The translations under genes and the position numbers were made by a program. A DNA stretch of 64,000 nucleotides from Rhizobium sp. C1 (GTDB lineage: Bacteria; Pseudomonadota; Alphaproteobacteria; Rhizobiales; Rhizobiaceae), in contig NZ_JAJNCY010000005.1 in NCBI RefSeq assembly GCF_021026335.1, positions 186,001 through 250,000 of the forward strand, given 5' to 3'. The notes under the pieces are model-generated. The model ran no database searches, was not told where the DNA came from, and was given only the letters and a program-made list of their open reading frames with translations. Positions 8,131 to 17,015 of the stretch are shown here, in pieces. The number at the start of each line of letters is the position of its first letter. Position 1 is the first letter of the stretch.

Positions 8131-8211
8131 GGAAGCGCGAATGTTCAGATCGACCCGGCCAATGTCTATCTCTTCGACCGGAAGAGCGAGGCGGCGCTCA
8201 GGAGCCTCTGA
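8131..8211 (+). pseudogene. 3' remnant of a UgpC/MsmK-type sugar ABC transporter ATPase gene
   Basis: The frame ending at the TGA at 8209-8211 reads ANVQIDPANVYLFDRKSE and then AALRSL. This matches the usual C-terminal end of the TOBE region in MsmK/UgpC/AglK ATPases, where a D-P-A-x-x-x-L-F-D segment closes the protein. Nothing of the ATPase core is left, and homology seems to begin only ~20 bp after the distal LacI operator. A deletion from the operon promoter into its last gene would leave exactly this. Confidence 0.6.
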
Positions 8212-8363
8212 CGGACAGGCGACCGGTAACCCTGAAAGGCAGCCCTGCGCATCACGCGGAGCTCCGCCCTGTACATTTTACCAAAGTGCAGGTAGAAAGC
8301 GCGCATGATTGATCCCGCAGCATGCGTTCCCGCATCAGCGATCCCGTTCCGAAAGATTTTTGC

Positions 8364-10217
8364 ATGACCATTCTCGACGGCGTTGCGACGCCGCTTGGCA
8401 ACGCGCTTCAAAAGCGCGGCTACACCCAGTTGACCCCCGTTCAGGAAGCGATGCTTGCTGACGACCTCAAGGGCCGCGACGCGCTCGTCTCCGCGAAGAC
8501 CGGCTCCGGCAAGACGGTGGCTTTCGGCCTCGCGATTGCCCCCGACATTCTCGGTGAAAACCGCCTCTTCGGCCCGGCGGAAGCGCCTCTGGCGCTCGCG
8601 ATTGCACCGACGCGCGAGCTTGCCATGCAGGTCGCCCGCGAACTCGAATGGCTCTATGGCGAGGCGCATGCGGTGATCGCCACCTGCGTCGGCGGCATGG
8701 ATACGCGCAAAGAGCGCCGCGCGCTGGAGCGTGGCTGCCACATCGTCGTCGGCACGCCCGGCCGTCTGCGTGACCACATCACCCGCAACGCGCTCGATCT
8801 CTCCAACCTCGCCGCCGTCGTGCTGGACGAGGCGGACGAGATGCTCGACCTCGGCTTCCGCGAAGACCTCGAATTCATCCTGGGTGCTGCGCCGACCGAA
8901 CGCCGCACGCTGATGTTCTCGGCCACTGTGCCCAAGTCGATCGCCACGCTTGCCAAGAGCTACCAGCGCGACGCGATGCGCATCACGACCGCCGCCGAAG
9001 AGCAGCAGCACAGCGATATCGAATATCGCGCCCTGCTCTGCGCCGCGCCCGACCGCGAAAACGCGATCCTCAACACGCTGCGCTATTACGATGCGGCCAC
9101 GGCCATCGTCTTCTGCTCGACCCGTGCTGCGGTCGCGCATCTGACGGCGCGCTTCTCCAATCGCGGCTTCCCCGCCGTGTCGCTGTCCGGCGAGCTGACG
9201 CAGAACGAACGCAGCCACGCGCTGCAGGCCATGCGTGACGGGCGCGCCCGTGTGTGCATCGCCACCGACGTTGCCGCGCGCGGCATCGACCTGCCGAGCC
9301 TCGAACTCGTCGTCCATGCCGACCTGCCGACGAATGCCGAAACGCTGAAGCATCGCAGCGGCCGCACCGGCCGCGCCGGACGCAAGGGCGTCTCCGCCCT
9401 CATCGTGCCGCTGCCCGCCCGCCGCAAGGCCGAGCGCCTTCTGGACGCCGCCGGCATCAACGCCGAATGGGCAAACCCGCCGACCGCCGCCGCCATCCTG
9501 CAGCGCGACGACGAACGCCTGCTGACCGACCCGGAACTGAGCCTTGGCGTTGACGAGGACGATCGCGAGATGGCCGCGCGCCTCATCGAGGCGCATGGCG
9601 CCGAGAAGATCGCCGCCGCCTATATCCGGCATTTCCGCTCGACCCGCTTTGCGCCGGAAGACATCCAGGAAATGGCCGTCTATGCGCCGAAGTCCCGCGA
9701 GGCGCGCGACGCCACGCGCGAACGCCGCACCAACGATTTCGAGCCGCAGCCCGCCCGCGCCCGCGAAGACTTCGACGAAAGCGTCTGGTTCTCGCTCTCG
9801 GTCGGCCGCAAGCAGAATGCCGAGCCCCGCTGGCTCATCCCCATGCTCTGCCGCGCCGGCAATATCGGCAAGCGCGACATCGGCACGATCAAGATGATGC
9901 CCGGCGAAACCTATGTCGAAATCCACGCCAGCGCTGCTGACGGCTTCACAGCCTCGCTCGGCCCCAAGATGCTCATCGAGGACAAGCTGCGCGTCAAAAA
10001 ACTCGACGCCCGCCCCGACATGTCCCGCAGCGGCCCGCGTGAGGCTGGCCACCGCGACGAACGCCCGCAAGGCGACTTCAAGAAGCCCGACTGGAAGAAA
10101 AAGGGCGACTACGCCGGCAAGAGCGACGGCGGCAAGCCCTACAAGGGCAAGAGCTTCGACGGCAAGCCCGGCGGGGCTAAGGGCGGCAAGCCGGACTGGA
10201 AGAAGAAGAAGGGTTGA
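8364..10217 (+). CDS. deaD: DEAD-box ATP-dependent RNA helicase (DeaD/CsdA-like)
   Basis: This 617-aa helicase unwinds RNA duplexes in ribosome assembly or cold adaptation, as known for DeaD/CsdA. All core motifs are present: the Q motif (GYTQLTPVQEAML), I (AKTGSGKT), Ia (PTRELA), Ib (TPGRL), II (LDEADEML), III (SAT), V (TDVAARGIDLP) and VI (HRSGRTGRAG). A DbpA-type RNA-binding domain follows near residues 470-555. The last ~60 residues are a Lys/Gly-rich basic tail of repeated DWKKK and GK units, common in cold-shock helicases. The ATG at 8364, with GAAAG upstream, gives the standard short N-terminus; an in-frame ATG at 8322 would add 14 residues. Confidence 0.9.
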   Translation: MTILDGVATPLGNALQKRGYTQLTPVQEAMLADDLKGRDALVSAKTGSGKTVAFGLAIAPDILGENRLFGPAEAPLALAIAPTRELAMQVARELEWLYGEAHAVIATCVGGMDTRKERRALERGCHIVVGTPGRLRDHITRNALDLSNLAAVVLDEADEMLDLGFREDLEFILGAAPTERRTLMFSATVPKSIATLAKSYQRDAMRITTAAEEQQHSDIEYRALLCAAPDRENAILNTLRYYDAATAIVFCSTRAAVAHLTARFSNRGFPAVSLSGELTQNERSHALQAMRDGRARVCIATDVAARGIDLPSLELVVHADLPTNAETLKHRSGRTGRAGRKGVSALIVPLPARRKAERLLDAAGINAEWANPPTAAAILQRDDERLLTDPELSLGVDEDDREMAARLIEAHGAEKIAAAYIRHFRSTRFAPEDIQEMAVYAPKSREARDATRERRTNDFEPQPARAREDFDESVWFSLSVGRKQNAEPRWLIPMLCRAGNIGKRDIGTIKMMPGETYVEIHASAADGFTASLGPKMLIEDKLRVKKLDARPDMSRSGPREAGHRDERPQGDFKKPDWKKKGDYAGKSDGGKPYKGKSFDGKPGGAKGGKPDWKKKKG

Positions 10218-10223
10218 GGACTG

Positions 10224-10240
10224 GCCGGGCCAAGCCCGGC
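10224..10240. terminator. GC hairpin between convergent genes
   Basis: GCCGGGC, a CAA loop and GCCCGGC form a perfect 7-bp stem between the convergent helicase and membrane-protein genes. There is no clear T-run on either side, so it may be a weak bidirectional terminator or a 3'-end stabiliser. Confidence 0.4.
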
Positions 10241-10246
10241 AAACCT

Positions 10247-11350
10247 CTATTTCCAGCTCTTGTAGTCGCTTGCGACACAGCCGAAAGGCGCGCGGTCATG
10301 ACCAAAGCGCGCCTTCAGCTGAGAGCAGCCCCAGGCGTTCAACGGACGCGGCATGAGATTGTTGATATCCATGCCCGGCGACTGGAATTGCGTCGGTGAA
10401 CTCGTGACATACCAAAGCCAGAAGCCGAAGACGCCGATGACAAGCATCAGCAGGATCGCGACGGCAATCTTGATGCGCGACCAGATCGAAATCTGTCCCT
10501 CGGGCTTCTGCGCTTCAAGAACGGTATCCTGGCCCGCGTCATGCTCGTTCTGGAAGGGCGCCAGCGCCGCGACGCGCTCCTCCTCCGTCAGACCATTGAT
10601 ACGCTGCAAGCGGCTGTCGAGCAGAATTGGCAGCGATGTGTCGCCATGGCGCACGGCCAGCGCCACCGGATTTTTGCCATTGATGCCGACAAGCAGCGGC
10701 TCCTCCCCCGGTTGCAACCGTGTGTAGACTGTCCGTCCGGTTTTGTCAGAAGCGATCTTGTCGGCATAGGTGACGGAAAGTCTGCCGCGGCGGCGGTCGA
10801 AGGCCATGATCTCGACCGGAACGGGCATCAGCCGGGCGGGCTGGCTCAATCGGCTTTTCGCCCGCGCAATACGAAGACCCAGAAAGATCATGCCAAGACT
10901 CAAGCCCAACATGAAGACAGCGAAGGCGGCGAGCGTGATGATCCGGTTCCACAACTTGTCGAGCCCCAGGCTCATCGTCGCGAGTTCCGGATGATCCGCG
11001 GAAATCACCAGCCCGGTCTCGTAATCGCCGACGTGGAAATCGACGAACATGATTCGGACGTCCTGATCGTAGGACTTGCCACCGTATGTGTAGACAAGGC
11101 GCGCCTCGCAATCGGTGAAGATCGCCTTGCGCGTGGTGCAGCGCCCGTCACGAACGTCGCCCTGCTCCAGCGGCAGCGGATTCTGGCTGATCTGAAAATC
11201 GCGATACACCCCGGGTGCCTGCCAGATGAGAAGGAATATCGTCAGCGCCAGAATGATTGGCGTGGACCAGAAGTAGGCATTTGGTGTGGAGAGTGAATCT
11301 TTTCGCAGCGAAAGCGGGCGGGCGGGAAGAATGAGAGAAGGCGTCGACAT
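10247..11350 (-). CDS. Inner-membrane protein of unknown function (DUF3592-like layout)
   Basis: This 367-aa protein has three apparent membrane segments: near residues 30-46 (IILALTIFLLIW), 135-160 (ITLAAFAVFMLGLSLGMIFLG) and 300-322 (IAVAILLMLVIGVFGFWLWYV). Between the first two lies a domain with paired cysteines (DGRCTTRKAIFTDCEARLVY) and the pattern VYTYGGKSYDQDVRI, reminiscent of DUF3592 proteins, which often have a periplasmic loop. I do not recognise a specific function. It is monocistronic, convergent with the helicase gene, and starts with ATG at 11350. Confidence 0.7.
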   Translation of the reverse strand: MSTPSLILPARPLSLRKDSLSTPNAYFWSTPIILALTIFLLIWQAPGVYRDFQISQNPLPLEQGDVRDGRCTTRKAIFTDCEARLVYTYGGKSYDQDVRIMFVDFHVGDYETGLVISADHPELATMSLGLDKLWNRIITLAAFAVFMLGLSLGMIFLGLRIARAKSRLSQPARLMPVPVEIMAFDRRRGRLSVTYADKIASDKTGRTVYTRLQPGEEPLLVGINGKNPVALAVRHGDTSLPILLDSRLQRINGLTEEERVAALAPFQNEHDAGQDTVLEAQKPEGQISIWSRIKIAVAILLMLVIGVFGFWLWYVTSSPTQFQSPGMDINNLMPRPLNAWGCSQLKARFGHDRAPFGCVASDYKSWK

Positions 11351-11536
11351 CGGGTTCCTCGGTTTGCCGGCTTGAACGCCGGCTTTGGTTTTTGGTTCCT
11401 GAAGGTCAGGTTCTCTTATTATTTTCTCTCCGGCGTCTTGTCACGCAGATTGCATTAAGTGTGGTAAGGTTTTCGTGACTTTCCCAGCCACAAACGCGAT
11501 GATCGCCTGCAAGGTGAGGTCAGGAAGTCCGACTAT

Positions 11537-12439
11537 TCATTCGACCTGCCGGCCATGCGCCCGCGCCATCTCCACGAAGGCGCGGAAGGCGGCTGACGGG
11601 TTCTTGCGGCCGGGATAGTAGAGGCAGAGCGGGACCGTTGGCGGTGTCCAATCCTGCAACACGCGTTCAAGCCGCCCGGCAGCGATGTCTTCGCGCACAT
11701 CGGCTTCCATGAAGAAGCCGATCCCGATCCCCTCGGCAACGGCTATCCGGGAAAGCGTGGATTCATCGAGCGTGATCGGACCCTCGACGTCGATCTGAAC
11801 CGCCTCTCCCTCCTTCTCGAAATGCCAGCGATAGGGCGCGCCGTTTGGCAGCCTGATCTGGATGCACCTGTGTGCAAGGAGATCGGGCGGAACGCGCGGT
11901 CTTCCATGCGCCTCGAAATAGGCCGGTGCCGCGACCACGGCGAAACTGCGTGGCAGCCCGAGCGGAACCGCGATCATGTCGCTCGGCACCAGATCGGCAG
12001 GCCGAAGCCCGAGATCAAACCCCTCGGCCACGATGTCGACGATGCGGCCCTCCGTGACGAGATCGACATGAACCTGCGGATAGCGGCGCAGAAAGGCCAG
12101 GACCAGCGGCGCCAGGATCTCGCGGGCGCCGGACGCGAAGGCATTGATGCGCAATGTGCCGGACGGCGTGTCCTGCTGCGAGCGCGCCGTTTCCATCGCG
12201 TCCTGTATGACGCGCAGCGCCGGTGTCACCTGGCTCACGAAGGTTCGTCCGGCATCCGTCAGCGACACGCTGCGCGTGGTGCGATTGAACAGCCGGACGC
12301 CAAGCTCCCGCTCGACCTTGCCGATGAGATTGCTGAGCGCCGTGGTTGAAAGCCCGAGTTCGGGGGCTGCGGCGCGAAAGGACTTCCGCGCGGCGATGGC
12401 GAGCACCGCTTCGATTTCCAGCAGACCGTGTCGCGACAT
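11537..12439 (-). CDS. LysR-family transcriptional regulator divergent from NTF2-like/SDR pair
   Basis: This 300-aa regulator has the N-terminal winged helix-turn-helix [20 protein letters not shown] and the downstream [17 protein letters not shown], followed by a substrate-binding domain. The ATG at 12439 was chosen because the helix-turn-helix starts there; the frame stays open to 12598, but that part would overlap the divergent gene. LysR proteins usually control the adjacent divergent genes, so the likely targets are the NTF2-like and SDR genes at 12567-13675. The effector is unknown. Confidence 0.85.
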   Translation of the reverse strand: MSRHGLLEIEAVLAIAARKSFRAAAPELGLSTTALSNLIGKVERELGVRLFNRTTRSVSLTDAGRTFVSQVTPALRVIQDAMETARSQQDTPSGTLRINAFASGAREILAPLVLAFLRRYPQVHVDLVTEGRIVDIVAEGFDLGLRPADLVPSDMIAVPLGLPRSFAVVAAPAYFEAHGRPRVPPDLLAHRCIQIRLPNGAPYRWHFEKEGEAVQIDVEGPITLDESTLSRIAVAEGIGIGFFMEADVREDIAAGRLERVLQDWTPPTVPLCLYYPGRKNPSAAFRAFVEMARAHGRQVE

Positions 12440-12566
12440 TATCCCGATTTCCGAAATATTACATCCGCTTTTATCCCACTTATTGAAACACCGGTCCAGC
12501 CTTAGATTGTCCTCATCGATGCCGCTGTAGCCCGGCACTGACAGAAGCGAAACAAGGAGACCAAAC

Positions 12567-12896
12567 ATGTACTTCCAGCTACCCGAGCCGATCGCCACCT
12601 ATTTCCAGGCCGACCGGAACACGAATGCAGACGCCGTGGCGGCGAGCTTCAGCGAAAACGCGGTCGTGACGGACGAAAACAATCTCTATCGCGGCCGCGA
12701 TGCCATCCGCCGCTGGAGGGCGGAAGCCTCGGCCAAGTACACCTACACGGTCGTGCCCTTCGCCATGACAGCGGAAGGGGATCGCACGGTGGTTTCAAGC
12801 CACCTCACCGGCGACTTCCCCGGCAGCCCGATCGACCTGCGGTATTTCTTCGTGCTCGAAGACGGCAAGATCGCCGAACTGGAGATCAAGCCATGA
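12567..12896 (+). CDS. NTF2-like (SnoaL-fold) small protein
   Basis: This 109-aa protein has the SnoaL/NTF2-like pattern: an N-terminal helix ([20 protein letters not shown]), then [19 protein letters not shown], and a C-terminal sheet ending [16 protein letters not shown]. The fold hosts isomerases, dehydratases and binding proteins; catalysis cannot be assigned here. An aggag-type RBS precedes the ATG. The stop overlaps the next start (ATGA at 12893), so it is coupled to the SDR gene and probably works with it. Confidence 0.8.
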   Translation: MYFQLPEPIATYFQADRNTNADAVAASFSENAVVTDENNLYRGRDAIRRWRAEASAKYTYTVVPFAMTAEGDRTVVSSHLTGDFPGSPIDLRYFFVLEDGKIAELEIKP

Positions 12897-13675
12897 TCCC
12901 CTTCGTCAATCTGGAAGGCAAGCGCGCGCTCGTGACATCGGGCACGCGCGGGGCCGGAGCCGCAACGGTACGGCTGTTCCGCGAACTCGGAGCCACGGTC
13001 CTGACCAACGCGCGGACGAAACCGGCAACGCTGGAAGAGGGCGTCGAGTTCGTCGCGGCGGACCTGACATCGGCGGAAGGCTGCGCCAGCCTCGCCGCCG
13101 CCGTCCAGGATCGCCTCGGCGGGGTGGACGTGATCGTCCACATGCTGGGCGGCTCGTCGTCGCCCAGCGGCGGCTTCGCCGCACTCGGCGAAGCGGAGTG
13201 GGCGCAGGAACTGGACCTCAACCTGATGCCGGCGGTGCGGCTCGACCGCGCTCTCTTACCCGGTATGATCGCCCGTGGAAGCGGCGTCATCATCCACGTC
13301 TCCTCCATCCAGCGGATCCTGCCGCTGCCGGAGGCCACGACCGCCTATGCGGCGGCCAAGGCCGCGCTTTCCACCTACAGCAAGGCGCTGTCGAAGGAAG
13401 TCTCGCCCAAAGGCGTCCGCGTGGTGCGTGTCTCGCCCGGCTGGATCGAAACCGAGGCATCCCTCAGCTTCGCCGAGCGGCTCGGGGCTGAAGCCGGCGT
13501 CGGTCTCGAAGAGGGCAAACGCATCATCATGAACGCCCTCGGCGGCATCCCCCTCGGACGACCGTCCACACCGGGAGAAATCGCCAACCTCATCGCCTTC
13601 CTCGCCTCCGACCGCGCCGGCAGCATCACGGGGTCTGAGTTTGTGATCGATGGGGGGACAGTGCCGACGGTTTGA
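12893..13675 (+). CDS. Short-chain dehydrogenase/reductase (SDR)
   Basis: This 260-aa NAD(P)-dependent oxidoreductase carries the Rossmann motif [12 protein letters not shown] near residue 15 (one Gly position differs from the usual TGxxxGxG), the catalytic Ser in HVSSIQRI, and the YAAAK active-site pair near 150. The C-terminal segment [18 protein letters not shown] and GSEFVIDGG is standard for classical SDRs. It is translationally coupled to the NTF2-like gene and probably under the divergent LysR regulator. The substrate is unknown. An intergenic repeat follows the stop. Confidence 0.85.
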   Translation: MIPFVNLEGKRALVTSGTRGAGAATVRLFRELGATVLTNARTKPATLEEGVEFVAADLTSAEGCASLAAAVQDRLGGVDVIVHMLGGSSSPSGGFAALGEAEWAQELDLNLMPAVRLDRALLPGMIARGSGVIIHVSSIQRILPLPEATTAYAAAKAALSTYSKALSKEVSPKGVRVVRVSPGWIETEASLSFAERLGAEAGVGLEEGKRIIMNALGGIPLGRPSTPGEIANLIAFLASDRAGSITGSEFVIDGGTVPTV

Positions 13676-13745
13676 GGGGGCTTCCCGGCATAGTTTGACG
13701 AGGTGAGGATGAGGGCAACGCCGGGTGCCGCACCAACCTCATCCT

Positions 13746-13877
13746 CCGTCATACCGGCCTTGAGCCGGTGTCCAGTGCGCGATGTCAATCGCGCGGGGCA
13801 CTCTTCTCCCATGGAATAAGTCCTTTCAGCTCGCAGACGCGAGCTGGCTGGATGCCGGATCAAGTCCGGCATGACGG
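13746..13877. repeat. Palindromic element flanking GIY-YIG gene, left copy
   Basis: The element is bounded by CCGTCAT and ATGACGG. It begins CCGG-CCTTGAG-CCGG and ends CCGGATCAAGTCCGG, with internal hairpins at GCGCGATGTCAATCGCGC and AGCTCGCAGACGCGAGCT. It aligns over its length with the reverse complement of the element at 14298-14438, including the shared AGTCCTTTCAGC block. It is non-coding. Confidence 0.8.
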
Positions 13878-13957
13878 AGAGAATGGGAGAGGCGTCGCGT
13901 CCAGACAACCTCCGTCCACGTATTGCACCACAAAACAACCTCGAATACAACCATAGC

Positions 13958-14248
13958 ATGAAAGGCTATGTGTATATCCTCGCCTCGAAACGCAACGGAA
14001 CGCTCTACACCGGCGTCACCAGCGACCTGCCACGTCGGCTTTACGAACATCAGAACAACGTCACACCGGGATTCACCTCGACCTATGGCGTCAAGACATT
14101 GGTATGGTTTGAGGAATTCGATCTCGTGACAGATGCCATTGCGCGCGAAAAGGCTATCAAGAACTGGCCGCGGAAATGGAAGCTGGAGCTGATCGAGGCG
14201 ATGAACCCGGATTGGGAGGATATCGCGCACTATCTGCTGCTGCCGTGA
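13958..14248 (+). CDS. Small GIY-YIG nuclease-domain protein between inverted repeats
   Basis: This 96-aa protein consists of one GIY-YIG domain. The first strand is GYVYILASKRNGTLYTGVT, the usual GIY and YIG elements in the GYVYIL...LYTGVT form common to this subfamily. Then come SDLPRRLYEH with the catalytic-type Arg and His, and a Glu in AIAREKAIKNWPRKWK. The ATG at 13958 was chosen because the domain starts there. Similar single-domain proteins are frequent in Rhizobiales, and their function is not established to my knowledge. The gene is flanked by inverted copies of one palindromic element, with gaps of 80 and 49 bp. Confidence 0.85.
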   Translation: MKGYVYILASKRNGTLYTGVTSDLPRRLYEHQNNVTPGFTSTYGVKTLVWFEEFDLVTDAIAREKAIKNWPRKWKLELIEAMNPDWEDIAHYLLLP

Positions 14249-14297
14249 GGGCCATGCACCAGAACGGCCAATGCGTCGATTGGCGTTCCCCCACACG

Positions 14298-14438
14298 CCG
14301 TCATCCCGGACTTGATCCGGGATCCAGCCAGCCTGCGTCTGCAGGCTGAAAGGACTCATGAACGTGCGTGCCTCGTAAGAGAGTCTTCCGCGCGATGGAC
14401 ATCGCGCACTGGATGCCGGATCAAGTCCGGCATGACGG
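14298..14438. repeat. Palindromic element flanking GIY-YIG gene, right copy (inverted)
   Basis: The element is bounded by CCGTCAT and ATGACGG, with end hairpins CCCGGACTTGATCCGGG and GCCGGATCAAGTCCGGC and internal hairpins at AGCCTGCGTCTGCAGGCT and GCGCGATGGACATCGCGC. It is the inverted counterpart of 13746-13877, slightly longer in the middle. Confidence 0.8.
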
Positions 14439-14530
14439 AGAGGTTTGTGACCAAACCGGTTATAGAGGTTGCCAGTTAACGCCCTAAGATTGTAAATTAG
14501 CGAAGACGCGCCGCCCTCGGGATTATCACA

Positions 14531-15340
14531 ATGAGCAAAGAGTCAGAATTCGGTCAAAAATTCTCGCAACTCTATTTAGTCCCGGCGGAATTGCTACAAG
14601 ATAGCACACGTATGAGAAGAAGAATCGGCGCAGTCTTCTTTTTCCACGCTGGGAATGTTAGAGATCTGCTCAACTGGGAAATTGGCACCGCTCTCGACGC
14701 GGGCGGCTCTGCAACAGCAGACTACTGGCCGTCGGCCTTCACAAGAATTGAGCTTAGGGATGTGCTCAATGCGATCACTGTCATCGCTAATCGACTTGAT
14801 AGCAGAGACCGTTTTCTGAGAGAGGTCCAAAGAGTATTTGATGAGGAGCATGTCCGTTATACGCTTGATCACCTTGGCGGTGTTCACTTTAGGGTAGATG
14901 CTGAATTTGAACGCTCACGGACTTCAACAATTCACACATTGGCCGGTGCCAGATACGAAGCGGTTAGAGATCAAATTGACCGCACATTCAGAGCTCTAGA
15001 CAGTATCCCACCTGATGGAAAGCTCGCGATTCGCTCAGCATTTTTCGCCGCTGAAGGATTGTTCCGGTTGATGTTCCCCAATGCCCACCAATTAAGCTCG
15101 ACCGAAGTTTCTAAGTACCTCAAGCCAATAATTGATAAGCAATTTGCCGGGGCACGCCCAGCGCTGCAAGTTTCGCTGAAGCAATTGGAAGCCTTTAAGT
15201 GTTGGATTGATGGCGCTCATTTTTACAGGCATGAGCCTGGATCGGAGGAGCCTACACAACCACCGCTTGACTTGGCGATCTTAATGGTTTCCCAAGCTGC
15301 GGCTTACATCAGATGGCTTCAACAGTTCGATCCGAATTAA
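14531..15340 (+). CDS. A+T-rich protein of unknown function, likely horizontally acquired
   Basis: This 269-aa soluble protein starts with ATG at 14531. I do not recognise a named family. Base composition and codon choice are visibly more A+T-rich than in every neighbour, with frequent AAT, TTT, ATA and AGA codons, a sign of transfer. It is rich in predicted helix. The C-terminal third includes CWIDGAHFYRHEPGSEEPTQ, followed by LDLAILMVSQAAAYIRWL; an Arg-His pair before a helical end loosely recalls helical HEPN-type proteins, but no clean Rx4-6H motif is present. It lies between the repeat-flanked nuclease gene and the DNA ligase, so a defence or mobile-element role is conceivable but unsupported. 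Confidence 0.65.
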   Translation: MSKESEFGQKFSQLYLVPAELLQDSTRMRRRIGAVFFFHAGNVRDLLNWEIGTALDAGGSATADYWPSAFTRIELRDVLNAITVIANRLDSRDRFLREVQRVFDEEHVRYTLDHLGGVHFRVDAEFERSRTSTIHTLAGARYEAVRDQIDRTFRALDSIPPDGKLAIRSAFFAAEGLFRLMFPNAHQLSSTEVSKYLKPIIDKQFAGARPALQVSLKQLEAFKCWIDGAHFYRHEPGSEEPTQPPLDLAILMVSQAAAYIRWLQQFDPN

Positions 15341-15404
15341 ACGCGATATAGCTGTCTTCGCAAAAGTCGTTGAACTGCGAGGAAATAGAGGAACGGTATT
15401 TTCC

Positions 15405-17015
15405 TCACCTCTCCCCCACCAGCGCCATCAGCGTCTCCAGCCGGTCCGCCTCGATCGGCGGCTTGTCCATCCTCAGCCGCGCAATCCGCGGAAACCGCAT
15501 CGCCACGCCCGATTTGTGCCGGTTTGACAGCGCGATGCCTTCAAACGCCACTTCCATCACGAAGCCTTTCTCGGGCTCGGCGCGGACGGCGCGGACGGGG
15601 CCGAAGCGGTCTGTGGTGTTGTTGCGGACGAATTTGTCGAGGACTTCGAGTTCCTCGTCGGTGAAGCCGAAATAGGCCTTGCCGACGGGGACGAGGACTT
15701 CCTGGCCGGGTTCCCCGGTCCAGACGCCGAACGTGAAGTCGGAATAGTAACTGGAGCGCTTGCCGTGGCCGCGCTGGGCATACATCATCACCGCGTCGAT
15801 GAGATAGGGGTCGCGCTTCCACTTGAACCATTCGCCCTTGACGCGGCCGGCCTGATAGTGGCTCTCGCGGCGCTTGATCATCACGCCCTCGATGACCGGA
15901 TCGGGCGGGTCGAGCCGCAGCTTTTCCAGGCCTTCCCAGCTGTCGAAGGGGACGGTGGGCGAGAGGTCGAAGCGGTCATGGGCGGCGCGCTCGATAAGGT
16001 GGCCGAGCCGTTCGCGCCGCACCTCCAGCCCCTCGCCGCGCACATCGCTTTCGCCCTCGAAGAGGAGATCATAGGCGCGGATGAAGGCGGGATAGTCTCT
16101 GAGATGCGCCGGCGTCACCGTCTTGCGGTTAAGCCGCTGCTGCAGGTCGGAAAAGGTCAGCGTCGGCGAATTGGTACGCGCGGTGCCGCCGATCAGCAGC
16201 TCGCCATCGATGACGCCCTCGAAATCCACCGCCTCCAGCACATCCGGGAAGGTCTCGGAAATGTCGTCGCCGCTGCGTGAATAGAGTTTCTTCCGCGTGC
16301 CCGACGAGGAGAGCTGCACGCGGATGCCATCCCATTTCCATTCGGCGAGGAAATCGGCGGGGTCCATTTTCTTCAGGTCATCGTCGCCGATCGGGTGCGC
16401 CAGCATGACCGAATGGAAGATGGCGGGCGTCGCCAGCATCGGCTTGCCCGCCCTTCCCTCCAGCCAGGCGAAGAGATCGACGTAAGGCGGGGCCAACCCA
16501 TGCCACAGTGTTTCGATCTCGGTAATGTCGATGCCGCTCATCTGGGCGAGCGCCTGCTTGGCAAGCCGCGCGGAGACGCCAATGCGCAGATTGCCCATGG
16601 CGAGCTTCAGGAAGGCATAGCGGCCGCTGGCATCCAGCCGGTCGAGCAGCGCGCGCAGATGCGTGCGGATATTGCTGCGGCTCAAGCCGTTCAGCTCCTC
16701 GACGACGGCGCTCAGGCGCGGCGGCTCCGGTTTTTCGCCCTCCGGCGCCTGCCAGACGAGCGATACGGTCTCGGCCAGATCACCCACATAATCATAGGAA
16801 TAGCGGAAAAGCTCCGAGTCCATCTGTTCCAGAACCAGCTCGCGGATCAGCGCCGGCTTGACCAGATGAATTTCGAGCGTGCCGGTCAGCGCGGCCAGCG
16901 CATAGCCGCGATCCGGGTCCGGGGTGGTGGCGAAATAATCGGCCAGAAGCGTCAGCTTGCCATTACGCTGCGGCGTCAGCACAAGACGGTCAAGAAGATT
17001 GGCAAAGGCTTCCAT
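15405..17015 (-). CDS. ATP-dependent DNA ligase (cisplatin damage-response, LigC-like group)
   Basis: This 536-aa ligase seals DNA nicks with ATP. An all-helical N-terminal domain occupies residues ~1-200. Then come nucleotidyltransferase motif I EWKWDGIRVQ, with the adenylated Lys near residue 235, motif III (DGELLIG), motif V (VMIKRRESHYQAGRVKGEWFKWK) and an OB-fold domain. This architecture matches the ligase that in many proteobacteria is encoded with an exonuclease, an Lhr-type helicase and a metallophosphoesterase. The ATG at 17015 overlaps the exonuclease stop (TGATG), so the two are coupled; a TTG at 17018 is a less likely start. The helicase and phosphoesterase are not in this window. 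Confidence 0.88.
   Translation of the reverse strand: MEAFANLLDRLVLTPQRNGKLTLLADYFATTPDPDRGYALAALTGTLEIHLVKPALIRELVLEQMDSELFRYSYDYVGDLAETVSLVWQAPEGEKPEPPRLSAVVEELNGLSRSNIRTHLRALLDRLDASGRYAFLKLAMGNLRIGVSARLAKQALAQMSGIDITEIETLWHGLAPPYVDLFAWLEGRAGKPMLATPAIFHSVMLAHPIGDDDLKKMDPADFLAEWKWDGIRVQLSSSGTRKKLYSRSGDDISETFPDVLEAVDFEGVIDGELLIGGTARTNSPTLTFSDLQQRLNRKTVTPAHLRDYPAFIRAYDLLFEGESDVRGEGLEVRRERLGHLIERAAHDRFDLSPTVPFDSWEGLEKLRLDPPDPVIEGVMIKRRESHYQAGRVKGEWFKWKRDPYLIDAVMMYAQRGHGKRSSYYSDFTFGVWTGEPGQEVLVPVGKAYFGFTDEELEVLDKFVRNNTTDRFGPVRAVRAEPEKGFVMEVAFEGIALSNRHKSGVAMRFPRIARLRMDKPPIEADRLETLMALVGER

Noticed and set aside
13746-14438. Composite transposon or insertion sequence
   Set aside because: There is no transposase and no clear target-site duplication was recognised; the flanks are palindromic repeats, so only a repeat-associated nuclease unit is proposed.
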